Shown here: one piece after another, positions 43,616 through 53,800 of the stretch
How positions within the stretch are numbered: position 1 is the stretch's first letter
How the letters are laid out: each line of letters opens with the position of its first letter
NCBI RefSeq assembly: GCF_020281205.1
Contig: NZ_JACXZC010000009.1
Coordinates: 1 to 64,000 of the forward strand
Reading direction: 5' to 3'
Origin: Empedobacter stercoris
GTDB taxonomy: Bacteria; Bacteroidota; Bacteroidia; Flavobacteriales; Weeksellaceae
DNA length: 64,000 bases
Notes under the pieces: generated by a model
What the model saw: the letters and a program-made list of their open reading frames with translations, nothing else
Databases searched by the model: none
What the model was told of the DNA's origin: nothing
Program-made: the position numbers and the translations under genes

Positions 43616-43747
43616 TGTAGATTTTTTTATTGTGATGTAATAAGTTGTACCAATTTAAACCTTATGTGAAAGCAATACCTATGCGTAGAATCATAAGTTT
43701 AATTATAATCGTTCTTAGAATAGGTTCTAATTTTTATTGTGTAAAAT

Positions 43748-43779
43748 AAAAAACCAGCTTTTCTATTTCTAGAAAAGCT
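43748..43779 (-). terminator. Terminator of the secreted-protein gene (minus strand)
   Basis: A 10-bp perfect stem (AGCTTTTCTA / TAGAAAAGCT) followed on the minus strand by GGTTTTTTATTTT. It lies about 70 bases past the stop of the gene at 43851. Confidence 0.7.
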
Positions 43780-43850
43780 AGCCAGTTTAAATAGGTTAGG
43801 TGGTTCTATAACTAAAAACCCTTTTATTGAAAAAAACTATGAAGAAAAAT

Positions 43851-44690
43851 TTAATCCTTAAATAATGAAACCCTTGTTATAGACTCAATTGTAGCAGTAA
43901 CAGCTTTATTGGCATCTAGATAAAATTCATACCCTCTTCCAGGATCTAAACTTTGATCATCAGCAATTGTATAAAAATAAAAAGTTAGTATACTTCCTGA
44001 AGCAGAACCGGCTGGGATTAATTGAATAGAATTAATAATAAATCCTGAGCTAGGGTTTTTCATAATGGCGTTTACTGCTCCAGCAGAATTAGCTCCAGCA
44101 GTTAAATTAATTATTAATCGCCATAAATGTACTTGCCCTTTTATTGGGTTTTCTCTAAATTTATTTGACGCTGCTAGATATATATCAGCATCTGTAGGAT
44201 TTGTGATTGTTTCAGGCCAACTAGTTGTAGGAGAGGGAGCAAATGTTAAAGGAGTTGTATACACAATTTTTTTTGTACCTGTATTAGAAAAACCATTATT
44301 TTCGCCAAAAGCAAGACTAGGTTTAGTTCCATTTAGCCCACCATCTATTCTTACTACACCATCATTTCCTGCTGCTGAGCTTGTTGTTACAAACAATTGT
44401 CTCCAAAGTGTCCCATCCCAAAATTCAAAACGATTTTGAGTGGTATTAAAAATTAAAGTCCCTGCCATTAAATTAGTATTTACAACTCCAGCTGGTGGGA
44501 CAGTATTGACATCGTTATCAGATAACGATGTATTTCTTTCGGTTTCTGTAAGTCTGGGAATAAGAATTCCTTTGTCTGTAGAAGAAATGTCGAGTATTGT
44601 TGCTGAGTTTGGTGTGCTTGTACCAATTCCAACTTGCGCTTTTGATTGAGACCATCCCAATATAATCAAAAAAAGTATAAATTTTCTCAT
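43851..44690 (-). CDS. Secreted protein with VGIGTSTP N-terminal motif
   Basis: A 279-residue exported protein with signal peptide (about 1-18, ending SKAQ). It is followed by VGIGTSTPNSATILDISSTD, a motif that opens many Flavobacterial surface proteins. The next 60 residues resemble the repeat found in tail-fibre-like proteins (TLIFNTTQNRFEFWDGTLW). The rest is Ser/Thr/Asn-rich beta structure with no known domain. No type IX sorting tail is obvious. A tandem TGTCC box lies about 150 bases upstream, similar to the one near the TPR/LuxR gene. Confidence 0.75.
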   Translation of the reverse strand: MRKFILFLIILGWSQSKAQVGIGTSTPNSATILDISSTDKGILIPRLTETERNTSLSDNDVNTVPPAGVVNTNLMAGTLIFNTTQNRFEFWDGTLWRQLFVTTSSAAGNDGVVRIDGGLNGTKPSLAFGENNGFSNTGTKKIVYTTPLTFAPSPTTSWPETITNPTDADIYLAASNKFRENPIKGQVHLWRLIINLTAGANSAGAVNAIMKNPSSGFIINSIQLIPAGSASGSILTFYFYTIADDQSLDPGRGYEFYLDANKAVTATIESITRVSLFKD

Positions 44691-45174
44691 TTATATAAAT
44701 TTAAGTTATGTTTATAGTTTTGATTATTTTATTGGCTTTTTTAAAATAAATAACTGCTATTAATAAAGTATAATTTGTTTATTTCATTTTCTGTTACGAA
44801 TTTATCAATTATTGAATTACGTTGAATAAAATGGAGGGGGACAAAAGGTGGACAAAATAGATTATAATTAATTTTTTATCATTTAAAAATTAATTAATAG
44901 ATATTTAATGTGTTGATTATAATAGTGTTGAGTTTAAATAATAGAGAATGTGTAAATTACGTTTTATGGATATTGAATTCTTTCATTTATAATGTTATTA
45001 TGAACGATTTAGTTGATGATTGAACTAAATAATAATTAGTTTATCAATTAGTTTATCAAAAATATAATTCTAATCCATTCAAATCTATTTTATTTGTTAT
45101 AAAACAATATACAAGTATTGTAGAACTTCTGATTTTGGTATAATAAAAATAAAAGATTAATTCATATTTTTAAT
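44691..45174. other. Long AT-rich intergenic region with a TGTCC tandem box
   Basis: Part of a gap of about 545 bases between two minus-strand genes. No ORF or RNA gene is convincing. It holds the TGTCC box at 44836-44854 on the minus strand and presumably the promoter of the secreted-protein gene, although no perfect TAnnTTTG was found on that strand. Confidence 0.45.
44836..44854 (-). promoter_or_regulatory. Tandem TGTCC box, copy B
   Basis: The minus strand reads TGTCCACCTTTTGTCCCCC: two TGTCC half-sites 11 bases apart. It lies 146-164 bases upstream of the secreted VGIGTSTP gene. It shares the sequence pattern and near-identical spacing with copy A at 15311-15330. Confidence 0.5.
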
Positions 45175-45210
45175 TATTAAAAAATCCTTCACTTTTTCTG
45201 CGAAGGATTT
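45175..45210 (-). terminator. Terminator of the endonuclease gene
   Basis: AAATCCTTC / GAAGGATTT stem with an 11-base loop, followed on the minus strand by a T-rich tail. Confidence 0.75.
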
Positions 45211-45235
45211 GTATGTTGAACGTTTGACTGTTTTG

Positions 45236-46339
45236 TTATTGGATTACAACTCGTTTGTTAATTTCCATTTGTGATCCAACTACTTTAATTATATAAACTC
45301 CTGGATTTTTAAAATTTATTTCAATTTCTTTTTGATTAGAAGTGTTTTGAATTTCATTAATTAATTGCCCATTAAAATTAAAAACCGAAATTTTTTGAAT
45401 TGATTTTGCATTATTTTCAAGTTTAATAATTACAGAACGAGTTGTTTTATTATAAACCGAGATATCATCACGTTTTTGGTATTCAAAATCTCCTGTTCCT
45501 AAGTTATATCCCCAAACTTTTTCTACAAATTCTGGATGGTCTACATAAGGATTTCTATTTTTTTGGTACCTGTACACAATATTATTAATGTCTTTTTCAC
45601 GATCAGAAACTGGATCATTTAAATGCCAAGTTATTAATATTTTTAAGAAAGTATCTGTGAAAACTTTATCTTTTGATCCATTGAACATCGCATATTTCCA
45701 ATTCTGAATGCCATTTCCTTCGTATCGTGTTGCGAAATAAAAATAAGCACGAGCGATATCTCCCTTAAATTCATCTATCGGTTCGAAAACTGTACCAGAA
45801 TATCCGTATGAATAACCAGAATTTAGATTATTCCCTAATTTCGAGCCATTTTGAGAAGTTTTATCTATAGTTCCTACAACTCCGTGAGGATAATTACTTC
45901 TCATTCCATTTACTACACCATCTGTTGGCCATATATGTAAAGGGTCAGATATCATAGGTGATGCCTTACTAAAAACACTCTGTGGAATTAAATGTTCTCT
46001 ATTATAACAATCTCCTTCATATTTGTAATTTCCACATTCTTTCTGACCAGGTGTATAATTATAAGGATCAGTACCTGTTGGGTTTTCTGAATAAATGTCT
46101 AAAATTGAATTATCTTTTTCATAATATTTATCTTGAAAACCATTATCAGAATCATTTTGTCTATATAACCCTTTTAGAGCATCATAGCTTTTTGTACTAT
46201 GATTTTTAATAATATTATATAGTTGTGTTTTTAAGGTATAACCACTACCTGTTGCATTGTCATAGTAATTAGCAGGAGCTTGAGCAAAAAGATTTGTTCC
46301 AACTAAAAACAGACCAAGATGTAAAACTATTTTTTTCAT
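45236..46339 (-). CDS. Secreted endonuclease I with type IX sorting domain
   Basis: A 367-residue exported nuclease. Signal peptide 1-19 ends LFAQ. The endonuclease I (EndA/NucM) domain spans about 22-280, with NREHLIPQSVF (about 118-128) as the beta-beta-alpha metal motif and the characteristic DPLHIWPTDGVVN block. The last 75 residues form a type A C-terminal sorting domain (ISVFNFNGQLI...GVYIIKVVG...KRVVIQ) that directs proteins through the type IX system. Its likely role is to degrade external DNA for nutrients or biofilm release. Confidence 0.92.
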   Translation of the reverse strand: MKKIVLHLGLFLVGTNLFAQAPANYYDNATGSGYTLKTQLYNIIKNHSTKSYDALKGLYRQNDSDNGFQDKYYEKDNSILDIYSENPTGTDPYNYTPGQKECGNYKYEGDCYNREHLIPQSVFSKASPMISDPLHIWPTDGVVNGMRSNYPHGVVGTIDKTSQNGSKLGNNLNSGYSYGYSGTVFEPIDEFKGDIARAYFYFATRYEGNGIQNWKYAMFNGSKDKVFTDTFLKILITWHLNDPVSDREKDINNIVYRYQKNRNPYVDHPEFVEKVWGYNLGTGDFEYQKRDDISVYNKTTRSVIIKLENNAKSIQKISVFNFNGQLINEIQNTSNQKEIEINFKNPGVYIIKVVGSQMEINKRVVIQ

Positions 46340-46431
46340 ATTGAATGATTTAAAAAGAGAGTTAAGTTACAAAAAAATAGCTTTACTCTCTTAATTATAT
46401 TTTATTAAAAGGTTAACATCAAGCTATTAAG

Positions 46432-46947
46432 CTAATTCGAATAAGACTTATAGATGAATAAAGAATCCTGAATTTGCTTGTTTAATAAATTATATAAATC
46501 TGGTTGATTAATAGAAACACTAGCGATAGATTTTAATCTTTTTTTTAAATTGTTAGAGTTTAATAAAAATTTTGAACGATAAGAATTTTTATCCATTACT
46601 TTTTTAGCTTGAAGTGCTTCAAAGTCTTTTCTTATTTTTCGGGCGTATAGCTCAGAAAGATCAAATTGTAATTGCATTTCATTTAAAATTCCTACATGTT
46701 TTATCGAAATCCAAGAATTAATTTCATCAAAACGATTAAAAACTTTTACTTTCGGAATTTCTCCATCCGTTTCAGCAATTTGCCATCCTAATTTCAAATC
46801 AAGAAAACCTTGTGGTATTTTTGTTTGAAAAGGCTTCTTTTTAAAGTTTTCGTATTTCAATCTTTCATTTTTATTCCAATCAATAATGCTTTGTGAATGA
46901 ACATAAGACAATGATAAAATGAAGGAAATGATGATTGATTTATACAT
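46432..46947 (-). CDS. Exported DUF922-like protein lacking the expected His residues
   Basis: A 171-residue protein with signal peptide MYKSIIISFILSLSYVHSQ; earlier in-frame ATGs overlap murF and spoil the signal. DWNKNERLKYENFKKKP matches the start of the DUF922 family, and LNEMQLQFDLSELYARKIR lines up with the family segment that normally reads HExxHFD. Here the two histidines are replaced, so a metallopeptidase-like site is probably lost. It starts 19 bases after the murF stop and may be co-transcribed. Family assignment is by eye. Confidence 0.6.
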   Translation of the reverse strand: MYKSIIISFILSLSYVHSQSIIDWNKNERLKYENFKKKPFQTKIPQGFLDLKLGWQIAETDGEIPKVKVFNRFDEINSWISIKHVGILNEMQLQFDLSELYARKIRKDFEALQAKKVMDKNSYRSKFLLNSNNLKKRLKSIASVSINQPDLYNLLNKQIQDSLFIYKSYSN

Positions 46948-46966
46948 AGGTAGTAGCATTTTACAA

Positions 46967-48247
46967 TTAGATATTCTCAAGTAAGTCAAGTCTCATGCCA
47001 TGAGAGCCTTTTATTAAAATATTTTTAGTTTTAATAGGATTATCAATCAAGTATTTTTCGAAAGCTTTGCGATCTTCAAATTTTTTAACGTTCGGATTTG
47101 TTGTAATTGTTTCAGAAAAATGATGTCCTAAAATAAAGATTTGATCAAAATTTAAACGTTCAGCCAAGTCTAAAACACGTTGATGTTCTGTCTTAGCTTC
47201 ATCACCAAGCTCGAACATATCACCAATTATAATTGTTTTAGAACCTTCAAATTTGACAAAATTATTGAGTGAAGCTTCCATACTACTTGGATTTGCATTA
47301 TAAGCATCCATCACAATTTTATAATTTTCTTTATTGATAATTTGCGAACGATTATTTGAAGGAAAGTAATTTTCGATTCCATTTTTGATTGATTCAGCAT
47401 CTATTCCAAAATATTGACCAATAGCAATCGCACATGAAATGTTACTAAAATTATAATTTCCAGTCAAATGAGAATGAATATCTAAATTTTTGTATTTAAC
47501 AGCAAGGTATTCCGTTTTGTTTTCGATTAATTCGATTTGTACATCTGTATTATTCTGATCAGAAAAAGTGATTCGGTTAATATCGGCAGTTTTTTCTACT
47601 TGAATAGGATCGTTATAATTGACAAATGCAGTTTTTTTATTTGCTCTAAGAAAATCATACAATTCAGATTTTCCTTTAATCACGCCTTCAATTCCACCGA
47701 AACCTTCTAAATGAGCTTTTCCAAAGTTGGTGATATAACCGAAATCAGGTTGAGAAATAGAGGCTAACAATTCTATTTCCTTTTGATGATTTGCACCCAT
47801 TTCAATTACAGCGATTTCTGTATCTTCTGGAATAGATAATATCGTTAAAGGAACACCAATGTGGTTATTCAAATTTCCGAATGTATAATGCGTTTTAAAT
47901 TTTTCCTTCAAAACAGCCGAAATTAATTCTTTTGTTGTTGTTTTTCCATTAGAACCTGTTAAACCAATAAATGGAATTTGAAGGTGTTTTCGGTACATTC
48001 TTGCTAAGTCTTGTAGAGTTTCTAAAGCATTGTGAACTAAAAAAATATTTTGACTGTTATTTTCATATTCTTTTTCATCTACAATTGCCAACATTGCACC
48101 TTGATTTATAGCTTCTTGTGCAAATGTATTTCCGTTGAAATTTGCCCCTTTTAAAGCAAAAAAGATACAATCTTTTGAGATGTTACGTGTATCTGTCGTA
48201 ACGTTTTTCGATTTTAGAAATTGTTCGAATATTTCTGCTGTATTCAT
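46967..48247 (-). CDS. murF: UDP-N-acetylmuramoyl-tripeptide--D-alanyl-D-alanine ligase
   Basis: A 426-residue Mur ligase adding D-Ala-D-Ala to the peptidoglycan precursor. The ATP-binding GLTGSNGKTTTKELI (about 104-118), EMGANHQKEIELL (about 148-160), and DAYNANPSSMEASLNNF (about 320-336) are all diagnostic for MurF. It stands outside a dcw cluster, as is common for murF in Flavobacteria. A -7 element lies 72 bases upstream. Confidence 0.95.
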   Translation of the reverse strand: MNTAEIFEQFLKSKNVTTDTRNISKDCIFFALKGANFNGNTFAQEAINQGAMLAIVDEKEYENNSQNIFLVHNALETLQDLARMYRKHLQIPFIGLTGSNGKTTTKELISAVLKEKFKTHYTFGNLNNHIGVPLTILSIPEDTEIAVIEMGANHQKEIELLASISQPDFGYITNFGKAHLEGFGGIEGVIKGKSELYDFLRANKKTAFVNYNDPIQVEKTADINRITFSDQNNTDVQIELIENKTEYLAVKYKNLDIHSHLTGNYNFSNISCAIAIGQYFGIDAESIKNGIENYFPSNNRSQIINKENYKIVMDAYNANPSSMEASLNNFVKFEGSKTIIIGDMFELGDEAKTEHQRVLDLAERLNFDQIFILGHHFSETITTNPNVKKFEDRKAFEKYLIDNPIKTKNILIKGSHGMRLDLLENI

Positions 48248-48318
48248 GTAATCTAAATAAAATAGAAGATAAATTTCTTTTGCAAAATTGACAAAGAAAT
48301 AATTGTTATTGTTCTGTA

Positions 48319-48326
48319 CAAATATA
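48319..48326 (-). promoter_or_regulatory. -7 promoter element of murF
   Basis: The minus strand reads TATATTTG, a perfect match to TAnnTTTG, giving a leader of about 65 nt. Confidence 0.55.
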
Positions 48327-48468
48327 AAATTTATTGAATCGTTTTTGTGATTTAAAGGAAGTATTTTACGATAATTGCAAAATATTTGATGAGATAAATC
48401 TTGGTGTAGTTTATTTATCTGGTTTAATTGTTATATTGAAAAATTACTGCTTGCATTTTAATTAAAGA

Positions 48469-48993
48469 ATGAAAATAAAAGAGATTACTATAGATAATTT
48501 AGAAACAGAACGTTTGCTTCTCGTGCCATTTACAATTGATATTTGCGAAGATATGTTGTACAATGATTATCGTATTTTAGAAGAGAAGGGGTTTCTAAAA
48601 GGAAAAGATTGGCCCGATCAAGATATGATGGATACAATACCTAAGATTATTCAAAAATTGTTAATCCATAATTATGTTACGGGGTTTGAATCGTGGATGA
48701 TTATTAAAAAGGATACAAAAGAAATAATTGGTGATGTAGGTTTTAAAGGTTTTAATGCAGCGGATGAAAATGTGGATATTGGTTATGGAATAATAAGAGA
48801 GGAGAGAAGGAAAGGTTATGCAGAGGAAGCGTGCACAGAATTGATTAGATGGGCATTTTCTCAAGAAATAGTGAAAGAGGTAACAGCAAAATCTTTCTCA
48901 GATAATTTTAAATCAATTAATCTTTTGAAGAAACTTGGTTTCGAAAAAGTAGTAGAACATAATGGTTTTACATATTGGTCTTTAACTCAATAA
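48469..48993 (+). CDS. GNAT-family acetyltransferase (RimJ/RimL-like)
   Basis: A 174-residue N-acetyltransferase. The N-terminal ETERLLLVPFT is typical of the RimJ/RimL group; the core strand IIGDVGFKGF (about 82-91), the acetyl-CoA loop EERRKGYAEEA (about 110-120) and the final VEHNGFTYWSL are present. Substrate could be a ribosomal protein, an antibiotic or a metabolite. Single gene with its own terminator, convergent with gldJ. Confidence 0.88.
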   Translation: MKIKEITIDNLETERLLLVPFTIDICEDMLYNDYRILEEKGFLKGKDWPDQDMMDTIPKIIQKLLIHNYVTGFESWMIIKKDTKEIIGDVGFKGFNAADENVDIGYGIIREERRKGYAEEACTELIRWAFSQEIVKEVTAKSFSDNFKSINLLKKLGFEKVVEHNGFTYWSLTQ

Positions 48994-49010
48994 AAGCTAA
49001 TTATATACAT

Positions 49011-49043
49011 AAAAAAAACTCGGTTATTAACCGAGTTTTCTTA
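49011..49043. terminator. Bidirectional terminator between GNAT gene and gldJ
   Basis: AAAACTCGGTT / AACCGAGTTTT hairpin with a three-base loop, flanked by an A run and followed by T, so usable on both strands. Confidence 0.8.
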
Positions 49044-49060
49044 TTTATATAAAAGGATAT

Positions 49061-50695
49061 TTATCCTCTACGTTTACGCTTAGATTCGAAGCTACCTGTA
49101 TATTCTTGAGCTACACGGAAACCAATCCAGTTTGTTGCATTTGCTTGGTGTAAATAACGTCTTTGTCCAGCATCTATCCAATAGATAGGGTCTTTCCAAG
49201 AACCTCCTTTTACAACACGTGTTTCATCAGAAATATCAGAAGTACGATTTGTTGTATCTTTTTCTAATATAACGCGACCTTTTTCGTCTACCGTAAATTT
49301 ACGTTGAGGAGCATTATACATATCTTCTGTCGCCTGATTAGCAAAACTACCGTCTTCAACTCTTGGATTAAGAGAAGAGTTAGGATCACCATCACGATAA
49401 TTTGTCAAATCGTATTGCGTTTGTTTTTTATATGTGCCAGGTAAACCTTTGTAAACTAATTTACCATTGTCTAATGTATCGTATTCTACGTTAGTTTCGT
49501 CGTATTTTTCAAAACCACCAGCACCATTATCAATATTAGTTCTGAACACATTACCACGGTAATAATTGAAATCATTCGCTTCTTCGTCAATGATTGGACG
49601 ATAAACATCAGAGACCCATTCTGCAACGTTACCTAACATACCATATAGACCAAAATCATTTGATGGATATTTACGAACATCACTTGTAATAGCAGAACCA
49701 TCGTTTCCAAATCCTCCAATACCTGAATAATCTCCACGACCTTGTTTGAAGTTATCTAAATATTGACCTCTTTGCGCTCCTTTTGTTACTCTTAAATTAT
49801 TTTGAGCAACTTCTTTTCCTTTGTATTCGTTGTATTCACGGTTTCCAGGTAAAGCTAAAGCTGCATATTCCCATTCAGCCTCAGTAGGTAAACGGAAAGG
49901 TTGAACTTCTAAAGAACCTGTTGCACGATTTGCTTTTAGGATACGAGAGTTTTGAGTTTTAATTTGATTCGCTCTCATAATTTTAGTCGAATCAATAGCT
50001 TCATTTACATTCGTGTCGCCTAACTTATATTGTTCTGCATTGAATGTTTTGTTTCCGTAATTGTATTCTTCGTTATTATAGTAATCTTTTGATAAGATTC
50101 CTTTGTTCATCAAGGCTTTTTCGTTAGCACGATCTGTTAACCAATCACAATAGTTTACTGCTTGCAACCAAGAAATACCAACTACAGGGTAGTAGCTAAA
50201 CTCTGGTGAAAACAAGTAATTTTCTGTTGAGAAATCATCTCTTGATAATTGATTATTGAATACCGTTTCGTCTGGTAAGGCTCCATTATAGATATCCTTG
50301 TACTGCGTATCTTCTGGTGGGAAAACAACTTTCAGCCAAGTTAAGTATTCTTTGTATTCGTAGTTTGTAACCTCAGTTTCACCAATAAAGAAAGATTTTA
50401 CTTGCATACGAACTGGAGAGTTATTCCAATCGTGTAACACATCATCTTTCGTGATTCCCATTGTAAAAGACCCACCTTCGATGAAAACCATTCCAGGCCA
50501 TGCTTTAATGTTTTCTTTCTTTTTACCCGAAAAAAACCAACCTTTACTATCGTTTGGTTTCCAACCTGTACGACTTGTGAAATTTTTTGTTCCACCTCCT
50601 TTTTTCTTACCTGAACTACTTGCACAACCTACAAATACACTCATTGTAACAGCTGCAAGCGCAAGAGAAAAAATACGTCCTTTATTCATTTTCAT
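49061..50695 (-). CDS. gldJ: Gliding motility lipoprotein GldJ
   Basis: A 544-residue lipoprotein from ATG 50695; MKMNKGRIFSLALAAVTMS leads to lipobox VFVGC. The mature protein holds a formylglycine-generating-enzyme-like (sulfatase-modifying factor) fold: FIEGGSFTMG, RLPTEAEWEYAAL, YGMLGNVAEWVSDVY and the C-terminal RVVKGGSWKDP...IGFRVA. GldJ stabilises other Gld proteins and is needed for gliding and type IX secretion. Its divergent neighbours porU and porV give the gldJ-porU-porV order known in Flavobacterium, which strongly supports the name. Confidence 0.95.
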   Translation of the reverse strand: MKMNKGRIFSLALAAVTMSVFVGCASSSGKKKGGGTKNFTSRTGWKPNDSKGWFFSGKKKENIKAWPGMVFIEGGSFTMGITKDDVLHDWNNSPVRMQVKSFFIGETEVTNYEYKEYLTWLKVVFPPEDTQYKDIYNGALPDETVFNNQLSRDDFSTENYLFSPEFSYYPVVGISWLQAVNYCDWLTDRANEKALMNKGILSKDYYNNEEYNYGNKTFNAEQYKLGDTNVNEAIDSTKIMRANQIKTQNSRILKANRATGSLEVQPFRLPTEAEWEYAALALPGNREYNEYKGKEVAQNNLRVTKGAQRGQYLDNFKQGRGDYSGIGGFGNDGSAITSDVRKYPSNDFGLYGMLGNVAEWVSDVYRPIIDEEANDFNYYRGNVFRTNIDNGAGGFEKYDETNVEYDTLDNGKLVYKGLPGTYKKQTQYDLTNYRDGDPNSSLNPRVEDGSFANQATEDMYNAPQRKFTVDEKGRVILEKDTTNRTSDISDETRVVKGGSWKDPIYWIDAGQRRYLHQANATNWIGFRVAQEYTGSFESKRKRRG

Positions 50696-50824
50696 AGAAT
50701 ATTTCTGGTTTTCAAATATTAAATTTAATGCAAATAAAAGCATTTGACATTAATCTTACAACGAAAAAATGCTTTATTTCTTGTATCTAACGTAAGAATT
50801 ATTTTTTTATTTTACGATTGAAAA

Positions 50825-50832
50825 TATATTTG
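50825..50832 (+). promoter_or_regulatory. -7 promoter element of porU
   Basis: TATATTTG is a perfect match, 21 bases before the porU start codon and divergent from gldJ. Confidence 0.6.
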
Positions 50833-50853
50833 CCAAAATAGCGTTTAACAGAC

Positions 50854-53800
50854 ATGAAGAAATATTTTATTTTAGTCGCAACTTTGCTACAATTTCCTCA
50901 ATTGTTTAGTCAAAATTATAAAATAAATTGGGAGAACAATCAAACAATTTCTTTGACGAATGGAAATAAAGTGAATGTTCCTTATTTTTCGAACCAAGAT
51001 CATTATTCGTTGGGAGGTTATTTTCTTCCAGAATTTACGGTGGAATTAAACTCAATAAATAAGGAAGTTGAGTTAACGAACGTCCAATACAGAGAAGTTC
51101 AGAACGAATTAATTGATTTGGACACTTCTTCTATTTCGGATAAAATTAATTTTTCTTCTTATCAAATTATTGATAAAAATGGTCAACAAAAACTCATCGT
51201 TAAAGTTTTGCCATTTATCAAACAAAATAATAAATTTCTACGAATAGAATCTTTTTCGATTATTCCAAAACAGGTTTCTTCTCAACGAAAAACAGTTGCT
51301 CGTTTGACTGATAATTCGACAACAAGTGTTTTGAAATCTGGAGAATGGTACAAAATTAAAGTTTCAAAAGATGGAGTTTTTAAATTAGATAAAAATTTCT
51401 TTACGAAGAACGGAATTCCAACCAACTTCAATCCAAAATCCTTAAAAATTTATGGAAATGGTGAAGGTCGCTTAATGGAAAATTTGACTATAAATAGAAA
51501 AGGCGCCTTGAATGAAATTCCGATTAAATTTGTGGGAGGTGATGATGGAAATTTTGACAACAATGACTATGTGTTGTTTTATGCAAAAGGCCCACATCAA
51601 TGGTATAGAGATCATGCGACAACGTTAAAAGATATCAAACTGCGCTATAATTTATATGATGAGTCAGCTTATTATTTTATTAGTTTTAATGGAGCAGATG
51701 GAAAAAGAGTTGTTGAACAATCTTCAATTTCTGAAACAGCAAATAAAACTTTTTCAACGTTTGATAACCTTCAATTTCATGAGAAAGATTCAATCAATTT
51801 AAATAGTCTTGGACAAATTTGGGTTGGAGAAAATATTGGATTAAAAGATGGTTTTAGGAAATCATTCAAAGCAAATTCTATTGCAAGTGGAGGTGAAGCA
51901 TATTTACGATATGCTGTTGTAGGAAAAAATGCAAATAATAATTCATATGCAATAAATATAAATGGTCAAACATTTTCTGGTAGTTTAGGATCTTCAGAAT
52001 TTACAAGAGTTTTGGAAGATAAATCTTTATCACTGACTTCTAATTCGATTGATATTTCGGTTACTTCTTCGGGAGCAAATCCGTCTGCATTGGCTTATTT
52101 AGACTATTTGCAGTTACGTTTCAAAGATAATTTAAGTTATACGAACGAGCAATTTACATTTCGTTTTTTAGAAAATATTAATGATAATAACGTAAATGCT
52201 TTTACGTTAAATAATTCTTCTAATGTAACTGTTTGGAATGTTTCTGATATTCATTTGATTTCTGCTCTATCTCCTGAAAGCAATTTGTATAAGTTTAGAA
52301 CAACTATTCCAAATGAGTTTGTTGCTTTCCGTGATGAACATGCTTATAATGAAGTAAATTTTGTAGGACGAGTTCCAAATCAGGATATTCGTAGTTTGAC
52401 AGATATTAATTATGTTGTGATCACGCATCCTAAATATATGGATCAAGCACAGCGTTTGGCAAAATTTAGAGAAAATCATGATAAGATAAATGTTGCCGTT
52501 GTGACAACAGATCAAGTATATAATGATTTTTCTTCTGGTAGTCAAGATCCAATTGCGATACGAGATTTTTTAAAGTTTTTGAAAGATAATCCAAGTCCAA
52601 ACTTAGAATACGCAGTATTATTTGGTGCAACAACGTATGATCCAAAAAATAGGATAAAAGATTTCACTAATTATATTCCAACATTTACAGACGAACCTTC
52701 AACAAATATAGATGTTGCTATTGCAACAGATGATTATTTTGCAATGTTGAAAGATGAAGTAGAAATACTACCAAATAATGTTGATGGTGTTTATAAATAT
52801 GATGCTCGCTGGTTTGATATAGCTGTTGGTCGAATTCCTGCATCAAATTCTACAGAAGCGAAAGTTTTAGTGGATAAAATCATTTCGTATTATGATAAAG
52901 TTCAAGGCAAAGGAACTTCATATGGAGATTGGAGAACTAAGATTGTGGCAGTTACAGACAATGATAATAATGTAAATACGCCAGCTTTTAATACTTCTAT
53001 AGATGATGAGTTTACTAAAACAGAAAATCAAATTTATACGGTAAACAAAATATACACAGGTGCTCATCAACCCGAAGGTACATCGGCAGGTGTTCGCTAT
53101 CCAACGGTTAATCAGGCGATATTAAATGGAATTGAATTAGGCTCTAATTTCTTGATGTATTATGGACATGGTGGTCCACGAAGTTGGGCACAAGAACGTA
53201 TTATTACCGCAGAAGAATTAACAGGTTTGTCTAATTTTAGTGCTGCTTATTCGCGATTACCTATTGTAACAACTGTTACATGTGATTTTACGATTTGGGA
53301 TTTACCGCAGTATAATTCAGCAGGTGAAATGATGTTGAAAAATACAAATGGAGGGGCATTGTCAATGATTACAACAAACCGTCCTATTGGAACAGGGTAT
53401 GGAGATAATATGAATGGACATTTAATTCGAGAATTTTTCAAAAAAGATGGTTTAGAAAATCAAACAATTGGTAAAGCATTGAATGAAGCTAAAAAATATT
53501 GTCCACCAGAAAAAACCTCTTGCGGTTGGTATTCTCAAGGAAATCACAAAAGTGTTAGTATTTTGGGAGATCCTATGTTAGCTATTCATCGTCCGCAACA
53601 AGAGATTGAAATTTTAAGCATCGAAAATAAAAAAGGTGTAGATATTTTAGGAGGAGGAAAATTACAAGCCTTAGATTTTGTAACGATTAAAGGAAAAGTA
53701 AATCAATTATCATCTTCTTCTGTAGACAATACATTTTCAGGTAAAATAGCGGTAAGTCTTTTTGAGAAAGAGGAAATAAAAACCTTGTTAAGTGAAGGGA

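Noticed and set aside
44065-44649. Plus-strand ORFs antisense to the secreted-protein gene
   Set aside because: The opposite strand has a clean signal peptide and family motif; these frames have no recognisable features.
50451-50747. Plus-strand ORF of 98 residues antisense to the gldJ start
   Set aside because: It mirrors GldJ codons and its Pro/Phe-rich sequence has no family match or start signal.
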